Shown: positions 1-6,022, counted from the stretch's first letter. The stretch is 29,619 nt of DNA from an uncultured Ellagibacter sp. (GCA_934613165.1 CAKTSW010000001.1:1-29619), one strand, 5' to 3'. Notes: generated from the letters alone by a model not told the origin. A program made the numbers and translations.

Positions 1-121
1 CGGTCGATTGCCCGACGCCGGGGTGGGCGAAGGTCGAGGTGAGGTAGATCGGGTTGGAGACGGCGCCGGTGGGCTCGGCGAATCGCGCAGGCGGATGGAC
101 GCAGAGCGTTTCGAAATCCAT
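1..121 (-). CDS. PLP-dependent Cys/Met metabolism enzyme, N-terminus only (host gene)
   Basis: Forty codons are visible, reading leftwards off the window. The protein begins MDFETLCVHP and continues with a TGAVSNPIYLTSTF-type stretch. That is the N-terminal signature of the cystathionine gamma-synthase / O-acetylhomoserine sulfhydrylase family, PLP enzymes of methionine and cysteine metabolism. The ATG follows an AAAGGAA ribosome site and a good promoter at 186-214. Too little is present to separate MetB, MetC, MetY or methionine gamma-lyase, so no symbol is given. It lies beyond the attachment core and has its own promoter, so it is read as a host chromosomal gene that the insertion left intact. 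Confidence 0.82.
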   Translation of the reverse strand, partial: MDFETLCVHPPARFAEPTGAVSNPIYLTSTFAHPGVGQST

Positions 122-185
122 GTGAGATGTTCCTTTTTCGTTCGGAGGTTAACCAGAGTCACCTGGTAGGGTTTAATGCCTGATT

Positions 186-214
186 AGGATAGCGTTTCCG
201 CTGACCGAGGGCAA
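186..214 (-). promoter_or_regulatory. Promoter of the host PLP-enzyme gene
   Basis: On the minus strand a TTGCCC -35 box (214-209) is followed by a 17-base spacer and a TATCCT -10 box (191-186). The distance to the start codon at 121 leaves a leader of about 60 bases. No known riboswitch fold was recognised in that leader. Confidence 0.6.
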
Positions 215-260
215 GATTTCCGCCTATTCGAACTTCCGAGAGCGCGCGTTCGGTTTCCCC

Positions 261-297
261 GAAAGAAAAGGCCCGGCAACGTAGTCGCTGCCGGGCC
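261..297 (-). terminator. Rho-independent terminator downstream of the tRNA remnant
   Basis: A perfect 9-bp stem (GGCCCGGCA / TGCCGGGCC, 270-278 with 289-297) with a 10-base loop is followed on the minus strand by TTTTCTTTC (269-261). It sits directly after the tRNA 3' fragment in the same direction, as expected for the original host tRNA transcription unit. Confidence 0.85.
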
Positions 298-306
298 GAT
301 AACACG

Positions 307-329
307 TGGTGGAGGCGCGGAGAATCGAA
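307..329 (-). other. tRNA 3'-end fragment, probable prophage attachment core (att)
   Basis: Read on the minus strand this is TTCGATT (T-loop), CTCCG (T-stem 3' strand), CGCCTCC (acceptor 3' strand), discriminator A and CCA. The bases just upstream (CAACC, 334-330) cannot pair with CTCCG, so tRNA identity stops at the T-loop and no complete tRNA is present. This is the expected junction when an integrase recombines into the 3' end of a tRNA gene: the remnant stays next to the host terminator and the intact tRNA sits at the other prophage end, outside this window. The GGAGGCG acceptor suggests a tRNA-Ser target, but that is a guess. Confidence 0.82.
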
Positions 330-385
330 GGTTGATACGCAACCTAATGAACTGGGGAAACGCCGTCGAAATGGCCAGAGAGTGG

Positions 386-1489
386 TTAAACGCCCGTCGA
401 GACCACGGCGCTCATGCCCCTTACCAGGTCCTCGTCGGAGGGCCTCACGTACTTGCGGAACGTCGTGTTTATGTCCGAGTGGCCGAGCAGCCGCGACAGG
501 TCCTCGACGTTGCCGCCCGCGTGCAGGTAGCTCGTCGCGAAGCTGTGCCGCATGTTCTCAAGCGTGACGTACGGCAGTGTCAGGCCGCGCTCAGCCGCCC
601 ACCTGTTGAAGGCGCGGCAGCGGTTCTGCGCGGTCGACGGCGTGATGCGCTTCCCGTTGGACCCGACGACGAACGGCCCCTCGCCGCGCTCCATCCCGCA
701 GAGCATGAAGCGGGCGCGCGGGGGGACGGGCACGGTGCGCGCCGACAGCGGGGTCTTCGTGCATTTGAGGTCGTTGCCGCCCTCTCGCGCCGAAGCGGCC
801 GTGTACGCGCGCCTGACGCGGACGAGGGTCATACCGCGGTCGAAGTCCTCCCAGTCGAGGCCGTACCGCTCCTCGGGGCGCAGGCCCATGAGGAAGCCCG
901 TCGCCGCGAGTTTCGCGTACTCGGGGTCGCCGCGCTCCTCGACGGCGGCGAGTATGGGCAGCATGTCCTCGAACCGCGTCACGACCACGCCCTCGTCGCG
1001 CTTGCGCCCCTTGGGCGGCATGGCGTACCTCGCCTCGGCGGGGTTCGACAGCAGGAGCCCGTCGCCCTTCGCCTCGTTCAGGATCGTCTTGAGCACGCCG
1101 AGGGCCTTTCGCGCCACGCCCTCCGTCTCGCACGACGACACCATGCGCTGGATGGCGGCGCGGTCTATGTCGCGTATGTCCCTCTCGCCGAGGGCGGGAA
1201 GGAGCCGCAGCCTCACCTCGCGCTCGTAGGTGTCGCGCGACGACGCGGCCAGCCGCGCGAGCGACGGCCACCACGCGCGCTCGACGTAGGCGGCGAGCGT
1301 CATCCGCCCGCTGCGCCCGCGCATCGCCTCGCGCCCCGCGCGCAGCCGCGCCTGCACCTTGCGGGCCTCGGCCTTCGTGCGGCACGTGACGGACGTGCGG
1401 TCGCGCACCCCGTCGTAGGTGAAGCCCGTGTACTCGCGCACGACGTAGACGCGGGTTCCGTCCTTGAGCGGCCTTTCCTCGATTCCCAT
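386..1489 (-). CDS. int: Tyrosine recombinase / phage integrase (Int1)
   Basis: This 367-residue site-specific recombinase probably integrates and excises the prophage at the tRNA core 57 bases beyond its stop codon. An AP2-like arm-binding region (about 1-60) is followed by a SAM-like core-binding domain (about 63-150) and the catalytic domain. Visible catalytic residues are R204 (GLRPEE), a lysine near K245, R314 (in ENMRHSFAT), H337 (LLGHSD) and the nucleophile Y347 (FRKYVRP). The box II histidine of the usual HxxR is Glu311 here, a substitution worth noting although this position varies in the family. It is the last gene of the leftward lysogeny cluster and starts 5 bases after the end of the broken KilA-N frame. 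The int-next-to-att arrangement supports the assignment. Confidence 0.93.
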   Translation of the reverse strand: MGIEERPLKDGTRVYVVREYTGFTYDGVRDRTSVTCRTKAEARKVQARLRAGREAMRGRSGRMTLAAYVERAWWPSLARLAASSRDTYEREVRLRLLPALGERDIRDIDRAAIQRMVSSCETEGVARKALGVLKTILNEAKGDGLLLSNPAEARYAMPPKGRKRDEGVVVTRFEDMLPILAAVEERGDPEYAKLAATGFLMGLRPEERYGLDWEDFDRGMTLVRVRRAYTAASAREGGNDLKCTKTPLSARTVPVPPRARFMLCGMERGEGPFVVGSNGKRITPSTAQNRCRAFNRWAAERGLTLPYVTLENMRHSFATSYLHAGGNVEDLSRLLGHSDINTTFRKYVRPSDEDLVRGMSAVVSTGV

Positions 1490-1493
1490 GGCG

Positions 1494-2015
1494 CTATCCC
1501 CGCCCTTCCGCGCTTCCCTCCTCGATTGCCTTTATCGTCGGATTGTCGGCCAGTGCGGCCAGCTGTTCGCGGGCCATGGCGTTGAGGTACTCGGCGCGCT
1601 CCTGTCTGCTGCGCCCTTCTTTTATCAGCTGGGCGTTAATGCTTTAGAGATTCGCGAGCAATATCAGCTGGTGCAGCGTGCCGCCGCCGTACCGCCCGCG
1701 CTTGACCTTGATCCCCTTTGCCCCCGTGGAGGAAACCCATTTGGAAGGCGACATGGTGAACGCGTTCGCCCCCGCCTCGTTTTTAAACCGCTCGAATTCG
1801 ACGGGTTTAAAATCTTTGTTGTGCAGTTCCTCCCAGATGCCCAGGAACTCGATGGTGCTGCGGGTCCTCATCCAGTTCTTTATTACGTCGTTCGGCTCGT
1901 CGCTCTTGTAGCGCGCTATGTCGGTAAGCGACAGGTAGTCGTCGCGGGTGCCTGTGGACGACACGCCGATCTGCACGCCCAGGGCGCTTATCTTCTCGTT
2001 GACCTCGTTTCCCAT
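1494..2015 (-). pseudogene. KilA-N domain protein, broken by a nonsense codon and an internal deletion
   Basis: The frame starts with a strong site (GAGGAGGAGCC then ATG) and encodes a clear KilA-N DNA-binding domain at residues about 25-110 (DYLSLTDIARYKSDEP, GIWEELHN, FKNEAGANAF, GRYGG). It stops at TAA (1644-1646) after HQLILLANL. Reading on in the same frame to 1494 gives SINAQLIKEG and QERAEYLNAMA, the usual C-terminal end of this family, so the TAA most simply replaces a GAA or GAG codon. The normal stretch between GRYGG (AHxDIA...FQRLKE) and the C-terminal part is also missing, which points to an internal deletion. A truncated 123-residue product could still be made. KilA-N proteins are common phage regulators, often in lysogeny regions. 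Confidence 0.85.
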
Positions 2016-2094
2016 GGCTCCTCCTCATACGTCTCGGCACCGAAGCCCTTCGCGCGTCTCGCACGGCGTCGGCGATAGCCTCGCCGCTAAAGTC

Positions 2095-3051
2095 CTACGC
2101 ATCTATCCCCGCATCCTCTATAGTCAGCTGCTCCGGGGGATCGTAGGGGCGATACTCGCACACCTTCGTTATGGTGCGCTTGACGCTTTCCTTCCCGCTT
2201 TTCGTGATGCTCTGAACAACTTCCACGTCGACTATGAGCAAATCGCGCTTTGCGAGCCTGACTTTTCCGCTTTCCAGTTTCATGCGGAAGTCGAGGTCGT
2301 GCATTTGGACGCGCGACCACTTCTGGTCCAGGTACGTGAAGCTGTAGCCGTTCTCGCCGCCGTCGTACGGACCGGAGCAAGGGTGCACCGGGATGCGGTG
2401 CATGGCCGACACGATGTCCTCATGTTCCTCGGGGACGCCCTCCACGGCGATGTGCTGATAGGTGTCCATGTCGGGGATGTCGCTTTGGTCGAAGTACGCG
2501 CCCGCGTCTTTCTTTCCTGCTCTGAATTCTTCGCTGCTCTGGATGGTGATATTGATGCTCTTGTCGATGTTGAACAGAGGTGCGACGGCAATCTTTCTTA
2601 TCGACTTCGCCATCTCCGGAGACTGAATCATCCTGTGGGTCTTCTCATCGACCGTGACGGTCTCTCCATGCTCGCCGTATTCGTAGGTGCCGTCGCCGTT
2701 GTCCTTGCACTTGTCGATTCTGCCGCGTACCTTGCGGATCACGTTTGTGACGCTCTTCGGGTTGACGCCCATGAACCCAAGGGCGGTGAGAATGCCCGAT
2801 AGGGCAACGCCATCGGGGGATGTGAAGAAGTTGATGAGCGATTGGGAGTACGTGAGAACGAACTCGGTTATGAACGAGCCCTGCTGAAAGGGCTTGACGT
2901 TCACCTGTAGCTCGCCGTCCTCGCCGGATTCCTTCAATGCGATGTCGACGGCGTCGGCGAACGATACTATGACGTCGGCGATCTCGCGTGCGGATACCCC
3001 GTCGATACTCGCGTCGGCGCTCATGCGGTAGACGATTTCGCAGCGTTCCAT
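2095..3051 (-). CDS. Uncharacterised protein of the lysogeny arm
   Basis: The product is 318 residues from the ATG preceded by TTAGGAAAGAA; an upstream in-frame ATG at 3072 lacks a comparable site. I cannot assign a function. The N-terminal half has a GSFITEF strand and a hydrophobic stretch around residues 75-100 (LINFFTSPDGVALSGILTALGF) that could touch a membrane. The C-terminal half is polar and beta-rich with an acidic, Tyr/Asp-rich middle. Similar GSF-containing proteins occur in many phage and bacterial accessory regions without known function. It lies 64 bases downstream of the CI-type repressor on the same strand and is lower in GC than the late genes, so it is probably expressed in the lysogen. 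That is compatible with lysogenic conversion or superinfection immunity, which is inference from position only. Confidence 0.8.
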   Translation of the reverse strand: MERCEIVYRMSADASIDGVSAREIADVIVSFADAVDIALKESGEDGELQVNVKPFQQGSFITEFVLTYSQSLINFFTSPDGVALSGILTALGFMGVNPKSVTNVIRKVRGRIDKCKDNGDGTYEYGEHGETVTVDEKTHRMIQSPEMAKSIRKIAVAPLFNIDKSINITIQSSEEFRAGKKDAGAYFDQSDIPDMDTYQHIAVEGVPEEHEDIVSAMHRIPVHPCSGPYDGGENGYSFTYLDQKWSRVQMHDLDFRMKLESGKVRLAKRDLLIVDVEVVQSITKSGKESVKRTITKVCEYRPYDPPEQLTIEDAGIDA

Positions 3052-3115
3052 TTTCTTTCCTAATCTCATCATGCGGCTAATGATACATGCGATCGGTGCT
3101 TCGCATCACCTTCCC

Positions 3116-3745
3116 CTATATCTCCCAGTCGACCGGCAGGACGTAGTAGACGACCCGGCCTATCACGGTCACCTTGTCGGTGCCGTCCACGCCGTAGTCG
3201 TAGACCTTGGGCTTGAAGGTGGGGTCGACGGAGTCGGGCGCCAGCTCGAAGCCGTTGGCGAGCCTGCGCACGCGCTTGATGGTCGCGTCGTAGCCGTTCA
3301 CGCACACGGCGTAGGCGGCCCCGTCGCGCTCCACGCCGTCGCAGGGGTCGACGAGCGCGAAGCAGCCGTTGGGCAACACGCGGTTCATGGACTCGCCCTC
3401 CACGCGCAGGAGGAACGCGTCGGGGTGGCGCTCGTGCACCTTCACGGGCACGGGCTGGGTGTCGTCCACGGCGTCCATCTCGATGGGCATGCCCGCCGCG
3501 ATGCGGCCGAACAGGGGGACGTCCACCATAGATGAGCTGGGCTTCGCCGCGCCTTCGCCTATCAGCTCGGAGATGGACACGCCGAACGTCTTGGCCAGCT
3601 TTTCGAGCGCGCCCATCCTCGGCTGCGACCAGCCCGTTTCCCATTGCGTGACGGAAGCCCTCGTTACGCCGATAAGCTTCGCGAGTTCGGCCTGGGTCAT
3701 GCCCGCGTCTGTCCTCAATCGCTTCACGTTGCTGGCCAATCCCAT
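3116..3745 (-). CDS. LexA/CI-type phage repressor, XRE HTH plus S24 self-cleavage domain
   Basis: The 209-residue product has an XRE helix-turn-helix at about residues 6-60 (MTQAELAKLIGVTRASVTQW) and a peptidase S24 domain at about 75-205. The cleavage site is visible as A84-G85 in GRIAAG, with the catalytic pair Ser119 (VEGESM) and Lys157 (DATIKRV). This is the classic SOS-inducible prophage repressor layout: RecA-stimulated self-cleavage would release the lytic promoters. The start at 3745 is chosen over an ATG 15 bases upstream because GGGAGG sits 6 bases before it. It is divergent from the Cro-like gene, with operator palindromes in between, and probably represses both promoters. Confidence 0.94.
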   Translation of the reverse strand: MGLASNVKRLRTDAGMTQAELAKLIGVTRASVTQWETGWSQPRMGALEKLAKTFGVSISELIGEGAAKPSSSMVDVPLFGRIAAGMPIEMDAVDDTQPVPVKVHERHPDAFLLRVEGESMNRVLPNGCFALVDPCDGVERDGAAYAVCVNGYDATIKRVRRLANGFELAPDSVDPTFKPKVYDYGVDGTDKVTVIGRVVYYVLPVDWEI

Positions 3746-3760
3746 AAAAACCTCCCTCAT

Positions 3761-3775
3761 GTTAATTTAATTAAA
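3761..3775. promoter_or_regulatory. Operator-like palindrome 1
   Basis: GTTAATTTAATTAAA is a 7-1-7 palindrome with 6 of 7 arm matches. It lies 15 bases upstream of the repressor start codon, where it could overlap the leftward repressor promoter and give autoregulation. It is related in sequence to the palindromes at 3807 and 4043. Confidence 0.65.
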
Positions 3776-3793
3776 CATTTTAGTTAGAAAAAC

Positions 3794-3823
3794 TTGACAC
3801 GTCGACGTTAGTTTAACTAACAT
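3794..3823 (+). promoter_or_regulatory. Rightward lytic promoter (PR-like)
   Basis: A consensus -35 TTGACA (3794-3799) is followed 18 bases later by TAACAT (3818-3823) as the best -10. The -10 overlaps the palindrome at 3807-3821, so repressor bound there would block transcription of the Cro-like gene at 3845. Confidence 0.65.
3807..3821. promoter_or_regulatory. Operator-like palindrome 2 (perfect)
   Basis: GTTAGTT-T-AACTAAC is a perfect 7-1-7 palindrome inside the rightward promoter. It is the best candidate primary operator for the CI/Cro pair. Confidence 0.75.
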
Positions 3824-3844
3824 ATAGACATCGAAAGGAGGAAC

Positions 3845-4051
3845 ATGAGAAAGAAGATGACGTTGAAGGAGATTCGCGAAGCGCGCGGCGTGAAGCAGGC
3901 GGCGGTCGCTGACCACCTCGGCGTCGTGCGCCAAACCTACGCGACGTACGAAGACAATCCTCGCGACATGACGATAGGGCAGGCTCAGGCGGTGTGCGCC
4001 TTCCTCCATTGCAAGCTTGACGATATTTTTTTATCCCAAGAGGTTAGTTAA
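3845..4051 (+). CDS. Cro-like XRE-family regulator
   Basis: This 68-residue protein is essentially one helix-turn-helix domain (LKEIREARGVKQAAVADHLG and VRQTYATYE). Its size, its position divergent from the CI-type gene and its single-domain structure fit a Cro-type antirepressor of lysogeny. An AAAGGAGG site lies 5 bases before the ATG. Transcription should start at the TTGACA promoter and be controlled by the palindrome at 3807. The stop codon lies inside a third copy of the operator palindrome. Confidence 0.88.
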   Translation: MRKKMTLKEIREARGVKQAAVADHLGVVRQTYATYEDNPRDMTIGQAQAVCAFLHCKLDDIFLSQEVS

Positions 4052-4057
4052 ATTAAC
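4043..4057. promoter_or_regulatory. Operator-like palindrome 3, over the cro stop codon
   Basis: GTTAGTT-A-AATTAAC matches the 3807 palindrome with one arm mismatch. It covers the end of the Cro-like gene, about 235 bases downstream of the promoter, where a bound repressor could act as a roadblock or help form a loop. Confidence 0.6.
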
Positions 4058-4073
4058 GTCAGGAGGAACACTC

Positions 4074-4121
4074 ATGGAGCAAACCGACAAGCGCGACGGC
4101 CGCGCGATAGCGAAGGGGTGA
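4074..4121 (+). CDS. 15-residue leader-like ORF
   Basis: An AGGAGG site 7 bases upstream of ATG drives a very short frame (MEQTDKRDGRAIAKG) whose TGA overlaps the GTG of the next gene (GTGA). The strong site and the overlap suggest translational coupling to the membrane protein downstream. Whether the peptide itself matters is unknown. Confidence 0.45.
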   Translation: MEQTDKRDGRAIAKG

Positions 4122-4348
4122 CGGACATGAACGACGACGACCGCGAGTTCGTGCGCGAGATGATGAAGGAAAGCAAGAACGGCCCGCCGCTCATGCGGCC
4201 TATCGATTGGATAGTTGGGAAGACCTTCTGGATGAGCGATGCCGCGTTTTCGGCTTTCTTGGCTGCCTTTAACGCTCTCGGCGTTCTTGCCTTCGCGTCC
4301 CTTGGTTGGGTGGTGGGCTACATCGTCTACCGGGCGTTATGCGGTTAA
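4118..4348 (+). CDS. Small membrane protein
   Basis: The product is 76 residues from a GTG start coupled to the 15-residue frame upstream. An acidic N-terminus (DDDREFVREMM) is followed by one or two hydrophobic segments (about 40-57 FSAFLAAFNALGVLAFA and 58-72 LGWVVGYIVYRAL). No family was recognised. It is the last gene of the short PR transcript. Its final 12 bases overlap the 3' end of the convergent gene at 4337-4753, so the two transcripts collide here. Confidence 0.6.
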   Translation: MTDMNDDDREFVREMMKESKNGPPLMRPIDWIVGKTFWMSDAAFSAFLAAFNALGVLAFASLGWVVGYIVYRALCG

Positions 4349-4753
4349 GAGATTCACGGCGAGGCTGACGATCAGGCTGAGGAGCGCACTCCCGACCATG
4401 GTCCCGACCGACAGGCCGATTTGGAATCTGCGATCGCTCCAGATTCGCTTGCTCTCGCGCTTCTCGGCGGCGGCCTTGTCCTTGAAATAACAGCGGCCAG
4501 CGCTCGTGAGATCCTCATAGGTGCAGTCGCTCGACCCTGGGAGGAAGTAACCGTCGATGAGCCCCTTCTCCACGAGGCCGTCGTACAGGCTGCACATGTC
4601 GCGGTAGCTGATGGACGGCCTGCCGTCGGGGCCTTTGCGGGAGGAATTCTCGAGAAGGCGCTGGGAGATGACCGCCCCCGCCCGTTCGCCGCGCTCGTGC
4701 GCGTCGATGAGATCGCGGAGGGCGGCCTCCTCCTCGCTCGACAGCTCGACCAT
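4337..4753 (-). CDS. Membrane-anchored winged-helix-like protein
   Basis: The product is 138 residues from an ATG with GGAG upstream and an extended -10 promoter about 40 bases away. An N-terminal helix (VELSSEEEAALRDLIDAHER) is followed by a compact region (about 35-95) ending in TSAGRCYF, resembling the LTxxGxxYL end of winged-helix domains in small phage proteins. A charged linker leads to one C-terminal membrane span (about 115-136, IGLSVGTMVGSALLSLIV). No precise family was recognised. It is transcribed against the lytic direction, so it may be made in the lysogen. Confidence 0.65.
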   Translation of the reverse strand: MVELSSEEEAALRDLIDAHERGERAGAVISQRLLENSSRKGPDGRPSISYRDMCSLYDGLVEKGLIDGYFLPGSSDCTYEDLTSAGRCYFKDKAAAEKRESKRIWSDRRFQIGLSVGTMVGSALLSLIVSLAVNLLTA

Positions 4754-4790
4754 GGCGCTCCGTTCTCGTCGTTGGTTTGGGAACGAGCGG

Positions 4791-4799
4791 ATTGTACCA
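4791..4799 (-). promoter_or_regulatory. Extended -10 promoter for the 4337-4753 gene
   Basis: On the minus strand TGGTACAAT provides the TGn extension plus a TACAAT -10 box. There is no good -35, which extended -10 promoters do not need. The leader is about 30 bases. Confidence 0.5.
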
Positions 4800-4975
4800 C
4801 CCGGAAGCGGGGGCAGAGGGCGCGCGTGCGGCCTGCACCTCCTTTCGCAGGCGGGCCGCGCACCCAAGGCGCCGCCCATAAGGGGAGCGGGAAAGAGTCA
4901 CCGACATGGGACGTCGTTTCACGCACTACCAGATGACCGCGCCCCTCGCGCGCGCCCTGCGCCCCCGCTTCCGGG
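4800..4975. repeat. Long imperfect inverted repeat in the 4754-5021 intergenic gap
   Basis: Arms at 4800-4826 and 4949-4975 match in 25 of 27 bases as reverse complements, separated by 122 bases. Each arm contains a GC-rich CCCCCGCTTCCGGG core, and the right arm extends into its own hairpin (CCCCC-GCTTCC-GGGGG). The arms flank a stretch with no convincing gene; the minus-strand frames through it lack a usable start with protein-like composition. Confidence 0.7.
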
Positions 4976-5021
4976 GGACCTTGAGAACCTGCGTGACTGT
5001 CGGGAACCGATTGGAAGGAGG

Positions 5022-5435
5022 CTACTCGAACATGGCCCGTATATCGTCTTCGGTGGCGAGCGATATGCGCGGGGACTCCTCGCGGATTATCTCGCGCAGC
5101 TTGTCCTCGCCGACGCCGGTCGCGGCGGCGATGGAAGAGATGGCCCTCTGCGTGTCGAGGGCTATCTTGAGGCGGTTCACCTCGGCGTCCCTCTCAGCGA
5201 GTGCGGCGTCGAACGCCTTCGCCGACTCGGCTGCCGCCGTCTCGGCTTCCCGGGCTTCGGCCCACCTGCCCGCGAAGAAGCCGCACAGGCCGCACGCGAC
5301 GCCGACGGCGGTGCACGCGGCGGGGTTCGGGTCGCCCAGCATCGGAGCGAGCCAGTCGAGGCCGTAGGCGATGGCCCACGAGACGACGGTGGACGCGACG
5401 AAGACGCCGAACCCGGCGGCGGTGGTCTTGGGCAT
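5022..5435 (-). CDS. Small membrane protein with coiled-coil tail
   Basis: The product is 137 residues from an ATG with AGGAG 6 bases upstream. Two hydrophobic spans fill residues about 5-25 (AAGFGVFVASTVVSWAIAYG) and 38-55 (AACTAVGVACGLCGFFAG). A long Ala/Glu-rich helix follows (about 56-105, WAEAREAETAAAESAKAFD) and ends in an acidic helical tail (VGEDKLREIIREESPR). No family was recognised. It precedes the 4337-4753 gene on the same strand after a 268-base gap, making a two-gene leftward group of membrane proteins that is a candidate for lysogenic conversion or exclusion. Its start is only 28 bases from the divergent start at 5464. Confidence 0.65.
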   Translation of the reverse strand: MPKTTAAGFGVFVASTVVSWAIAYGLDWLAPMLGDPNPAACTAVGVACGLCGFFAGRWAEAREAETAAAESAKAFDAALAERDAEVNRLKIALDTQRAISSIAAATGVGEDKLREIIREESPRISLATEDDIRAMFE

Positions 5436-5463
5436 GGCGGCTCCTAACGAGGAAGGAAACGGT

Positions 5464-5544
5464 ATGGCGCAGATTATAGCGATGGCGCTCGCCGCTGGGA
5501 CGTGCGGCGCGCTCGGCCTGTGGGCCGGGCGGAACGTGAAGTGA
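5464..5544 (+). CDS. 26-residue hydrophobic peptide
   Basis: A GAGGAAGGAAAC site precedes ATG, and the frame encodes a single hydrophobic segment (IIAMALAAGTCGALGLWAG) with a basic end. It stops 13 bases before the XRE gene that follows. The site and gene-like spacing support expression, but the size makes this uncertain. A similar 25-residue peptide occurs at 9519. Confidence 0.45.
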   Translation: MAQIIAMALAAGTCGALGLWAGRNVK

Positions 5545-5557
5545 GGAGGTGGTTGCC

Positions 5558-5773
5558 GTGAGGGGCAACTTGAAGGCCGCGCGCGTTGCGGCGGGGATGA
5601 CCCAGCAGGCCGTGGCCGACGCGCTGGGGATGAGCCTCAGAAACTACTGCAAGGTCGAGTCGGGCGATGTGCTGGGGACGATTGAGACGTGGGACGCGCT
5701 AGAGGATATGTTCGCTATTCATCAGCGCGAGCTTCGTCGGATAACCCCAGAAGGTAATCAGATGAAACGTTGA
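5558..5773 (+). CDS. XRE-family HTH regulator
   Basis: This 71-residue single-domain helix-turn-helix protein carries LKAARVAAGMTQQAVADALG and LRNYCKVESG. The GTG at 5558 is preferred over one at 5549 because AGGAGG lies 8 bases before it. The 3' end overlaps that of the convergent XRE gene at 5715-5957 by 59 bases. The two proteins share the KAAR-x-xAG-x-TQQAVA core and could be related regulators acting on nearby sites. Confidence 0.78.
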   Translation: MRGNLKAARVAAGMTQQAVADALGMSLRNYCKVESGDVLGTIETWDALEDMFAIHQRELRRITPEGNQMKR

Positions 5774-5957
5774 GGATGACCGCTGTCGATGCGAGGAAAT
5801 ACAGGGAAGGCTCCGACATTCCCGCTTCGTAACGCTGATACGAGCGAAGCAGGATGCCTAGTTCGTTAGCGACGGCTTGCTGCGTGAGGCCAGCCGACTT
5901 CCTGGCCGCTTTGAGGCGGTCGCCAAAACCGGGAAGTCGTGTCACAACGTTTTTCAT
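5715..5957 (-). CDS. XRE-family HTH repressor upstream of the early operon
   Basis: The 80-residue product has a complete helix-turn-helix (RLKAARKSAGLTQQAVANEL, RSYQRYEAG) and the typical C-terminal LASTAVILNVSSDYLLGLSD helix of small XRE repressors. It is transcribed away from the early operon that starts at 6039. Its promoter region (5958-6038) carries an inverted repeat and a tandem repeat, so it is a good candidate repressor of the early operon, independent of the CI-type protein. Its ribosome site is weak. The gene is clearly lower in GC than its surroundings. Confidence 0.82.
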   Translation of the reverse strand: MKNVVTRLPGFGDRLKAARKSAGLTQQAVANELGILLRSYQRYEAGMSEPSLYFLASTAVILNVSSDYLLGLSDEARADE

Positions 5958-5961
5958 ACGT

Positions 5962-6022
5962 CATATCTTGACATGTTTATGAAGATATGAGAATGTCAGC
6001 TTATAACGTGTCAGCTTATAAC
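5962..6022. promoter_or_regulatory. Divergent control region with inverted and tandem repeats
   Basis: Three elements lie in 61 AT-rich bases. CATATCTT (5962-5969) pairs with AAGATATG (5982-5989) as a perfect 8-bp inverted repeat. A consensus-like TTGACA (5968-5973) lies inside it, pointing right. TGTCAGCTTATAAC is present twice in tandem (5994-6007 and 6009-6022). These are probable regulator binding sites and the early promoter. The exact -10 could not be fixed. Confidence 0.65.

Noticed and set aside
332..1585. 417-codon plus-strand frame opposite the integrase
   Set aside because: The minus-strand frame has all integrase motifs; the plus-strand product is low-complexity Arg/His/Pro/Val.
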